From the NCBI GenBank assembly GCA_002081555.1, contig MZNV01000301.1, positions 1 to 23,256 on the forward strand: DNA of 23,256 bases. The letters run 5' to 3'. Both the position numbers and the translations under genes were made by a program. The DNA is from Protostelium mycophagum. Its lineage: Eukaryota > Evosea > Variosea > Protosteliida > Protosteliaceae. The notes beneath the pieces were generated by a model, which ran no database searches, had not been told where the DNA came from, and saw nothing but the letters and a program-made list of their open reading frames with translations. The first letter of the stretch is position 1; the number at the start of each line of letters is the position of its first letter. Of the stretch, positions 21,565 to 23,256 are shown piece by piece.

Positions 21565-22434
21565 TCACATTTCCATCGTGCGTGTTTCGAAATCTGTCTC
21601 AGGTGTTGGCTTTGGTGGCTTCTTCATCTTTTCTGAGATCGAGTCGAATTTCTCCGTGATTGGCTCTCGGAAGAGGTATCCAATCAGAGCAATGACATAA
21701 ACACAGCAGAGGACACCCACCATGACAAAGAAGAAGATACCACTGATATAGAGGCCCTTGTACCTTGCAAGTGCCACGGAGAGTTGGTTGGCTGTGACGT
21801 CTAATAGCACGATGCTGTAGGCGTCAGAACTCTCTCGAAATGATGGACTCACTTGACCACGAATGTGCCGTTTCCAGCAACATGATCAGGATTTTGTGGA
21901 TACCAACAGGAGACTGTACTGTTCACGGGGTAGTTATTTTGGACATTGATCGCTGCATTCTTGTCGCTATCACGTCAGAAATGATGATCCAAATGATGCA
22001 TCAATTGAAAAAACTCGGGTTTCAAACATTCATGCAACTCTGCTGCACACATTCACTTTGCCCAAAGAGCACTCCGAACCACGAAGATTCTTTTTTTACA
22101 TTAGTTCACTCACCCGTAAGCACAGGTCGAGATCGGATCACCATGGAACGCTGCCACATTGTTGAATAATAAGCTTGTGGTATTGGTGATCACATCTGTT
22201 GTGTTGTAGACGTTCACCTGTCTTTATGAGCCGGATCAAAGCGTTTCTGTCTTATGGTCCAATTCGATGTGAAGACAAATCATGGAAGGTCAATATAAAT
22301 GAAGCTGTCTTACTTGAAACACAGGACAGTATTCTTTATTTGTCCTCATCCCACTACCTGACAATATCAGCATCTTCCTGTTAAGACGATCTAGACTCAC
22401 TAAGAACGATGCAGGTCCCCTGAGTTCTGGAGCC
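21565..22434 (-). CDS. Single-pass membrane glycoprotein, 5' part missing
   Basis: Five exons (22401-22434, 22314-22357, 22114-22217, 21853-21966, 21565-21814) join in phase to about 181 residues. The outside part has four Cys and four N-glycosylation sites (two NTT, NST, NGT) and a segment NNYPVNSTVSCWYPQNP that recalls the YPVG...YYNP signature of DUF3592-like proteins, though I would not assign the family. A single long hydrophobic helix (GIFFFVMVGVLCCVYVIALIGYLF) is followed by a charged tail with KKPPKPTP. No start Met or signal peptide is found before the first exon seen; a stop lies just upstream and a retroelement fossil begins there, so the 5' exons lie beyond the window or were lost. 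Function unknown. Confidence 0.65.
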
Positions 22435-22440
22435 CTGGCC

Positions 22441-23000
22441 GTCATCAACTCAAACTTAGTGTGCAACTTGAAGAAGTGTAAATTTCATCAAACCAAAGTG
22501 AAATTTCTTGGCTATAAAGTTAGCCCCCGCAGCGTGACAGTTTTAGAAAACCGAATTCAAGCAATAAAATATTATGTGGCTCTGAGGGATGTCACTAAAA
22601 CTCAATGTTTCCTTGGATTTTGTAATCTTTATCAAGGTTTCATCCCGAAACAAAATATTCAGAGATCGCAAGTCCACTTACGGAGTTGATCAAGAAAAAA
22701 TCTTGTATTTTGCTGGACTGATCAAACAAGTTGAAACTTGCATTCCAAAATTCTGATGTTGTTTGACATTATATGACCAGACTCCCCATCATTTTGGAAA
22801 CTGACACCTCAGACTTTGCTTTGTCTAGAGTGCTTTTTCAAATTTTTCCTGATGGCTGTCACCTAATAGGTTTTTTGTTGAGAAAGTTACGCCAAGCTGA
22901 GTTGAACTACAACACACATGATAAAAAAACTTTTGGCTATTATTGAAAGCCTTAAAGGTTGGTGTCATTAGACTATGGAAATGCGTGATCCTGCGCTTGT
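22441..23000 (+). mobile_element. Ty3/gypsy-type LTR retrotransposon fossil (fragment)
   Basis: Plus-strand frames show the end of a reverse transcriptase (CNLKKCKFHQ, FLGYKVS, FLGFCNLYQGF) followed by the start of an RNase H region (TDTSDFALS, a RKL...AELNYNTHDKKTFG stretch), in the order usual for Metaviridae pol. It is a broken fragment with a few breaks; gag, protease, integrase and LTRs were not seen, and both ends are approximate. Age cannot be fixed; the motifs are still easy to read, so it is not extremely old. Confidence 0.75.
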
Positions 23001-23256
23001 TGCTATGTCTTTCAATTTATTTTGGGATCCATCTGTCCAGGCCTATATCTTTTTGTTATTTATACAGAAATGGTGTGGTTGGTACATCTGGGATGTATTC
23101 CAGCCTGTTTATCAGTCTTCTATATTGTTGACAAAAATTACAGTGCAATTAGTTGCTCGTCTACAACGCTGGAAATGCTAAAGCTCAGCGCTTCACTGCT
23201 ACTTGTATTTTAATGTTGTTTTCACAACACTTTCTTCTGTATTACATCCTCTGATT
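23001..23256. other. Unassigned end of window
   Basis: Overlapping short open frames but no recognisable product. It may be further decayed retroelement sequence or host spacer. One TCTACAAC word lies at 23159-23166. Confidence 0.4.

Larger units (their letters stand above)
3980..22510. repeat. Intron-rich palindrome GAAATTTC
   Basis: 23 copies were counted, nearly all in introns and often in pairs 11-12 nt apart directly after the donor, as in GTGAAATTTCCACGAAATTTCG at 14565. Pairs are also seen at about 3980/3992, 9084/9095, 9734/9745 and 17978/17989. About 0.35 copies would be expected by chance with even base use; the intron A/T bias raises this somewhat. Confidence 0.8.
1702..23166. repeat. 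Highly iterated octamer TCTACAAC / GTTGTAGA
   Basis: Copies counted at about 1702, 3014, 4743, 4991, 6828, 7152, 7308, 7614, 7927, 8301, 8519, 9253, 9773, 9863, 11242, 12351, 12539, 14810, 14972, 15533, 15975, 17296, 17404, 17872, 18894, 19560, 22203 and 23159. Both orientations occur, in exons (several frames), introns and spacers. The wider form is ATCTACAACG. About 0.7 copies of a given octamer would be expected in 23 kb of both strands with even base use. Confidence 0.8.

Noticed and set aside
22314-22400. Extension of the retroelement fossil leftward into this stretch
   Set aside because: A short resemblance to reverse transcriptase was seen on the plus strand, but two minus-strand exons and a 43-nt intron of the glycoprotein gene explain the sequence better.
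1702-23166. TCTACAAC words as a CRISPR array or tandem satellite
   Set aside because: Copies are unevenly spaced over 21 kb, in both orientations and within exons; there is no repeat-spacer periodicity and the genome is eukaryotic.
1-23256. tRNA, rRNA or other structured RNA genes
   Set aside because: No cloverleaf with conserved T-loop and no rRNA-like stretch was found by eye on either strand; a covariance search was not possible.

Overview
The window is a gene-dense stretch of a nuclear genome from a microbial eukaryote. Nine protein genes lie in about 23 kb and are cut by roughly 90 introns, most of them 37-50 nt long. The code is standard and spacers are very short: two convergent stop codons lie 18 bp apart and several neighbours are separated by about 100 bp. 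Gene content (importin-11, a mitochondrial ABCB10-type transporter, a DEAD-box helicase, RhoGAP proteins with a poly-proline tail, a secreted subtilase) together with tiny introns fits an amoebozoan or other unicellular protist better than an animal, plant or yeast. This placement is inference; I cannot name the species.

Layout: a possible gene end at 1-189; secreted subtilisin-like protease (509-2103, +); BAR-like/PH/RhoGAP protein (2200-6221, +); importin-11 (6240-10885, -); a divergent promoter region; stand-alone BPL_N-type amidotransferase-like protein (11347-12468, +); DEAD-box RNA helicase (about 12601-15962, +); a small RhoGAP-only protein that lacks both key catalytic residues (16076-16943, +); half-size mitochondrial ABC transporter (17040-20340, -); small polytopic membrane protein (20689-21357, +); single-pass glycoprotein (21565-22434, -), whose 5' part is cut off by a broken Ty3/gypsy retroelement fossil (about 22441-23000).

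Almost every gene first looks like a pseudogene in frame-by-frame translation. Each host gene was rebuilt here by hand from GT-AG boundaries that keep phase. The main models close exactly: 385, 897, 977, 263, 697, 215, 663 and 187 residues. The 977-residue importin is almost the length of the human protein (975). The genes show no sign of being an operon or a functional cluster; two are Rho regulators and two are probably mitochondrial.

The most unusual signal is compositional. Several short words are iterated far above chance on both strands and in exons as well as introns: TCTACAAC/GTTGTAGA (28 copies counted), GAAATTTC (23), TGACGTCA (10), TGTCGACA (8) and a looser CGGTNNTNACCG palindrome (about 7). 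GTTGTAG also serves as the 3' splice site of eight introns, and GAAATTTC pairs crowd the 5' ends of introns. Counts were made by eye.
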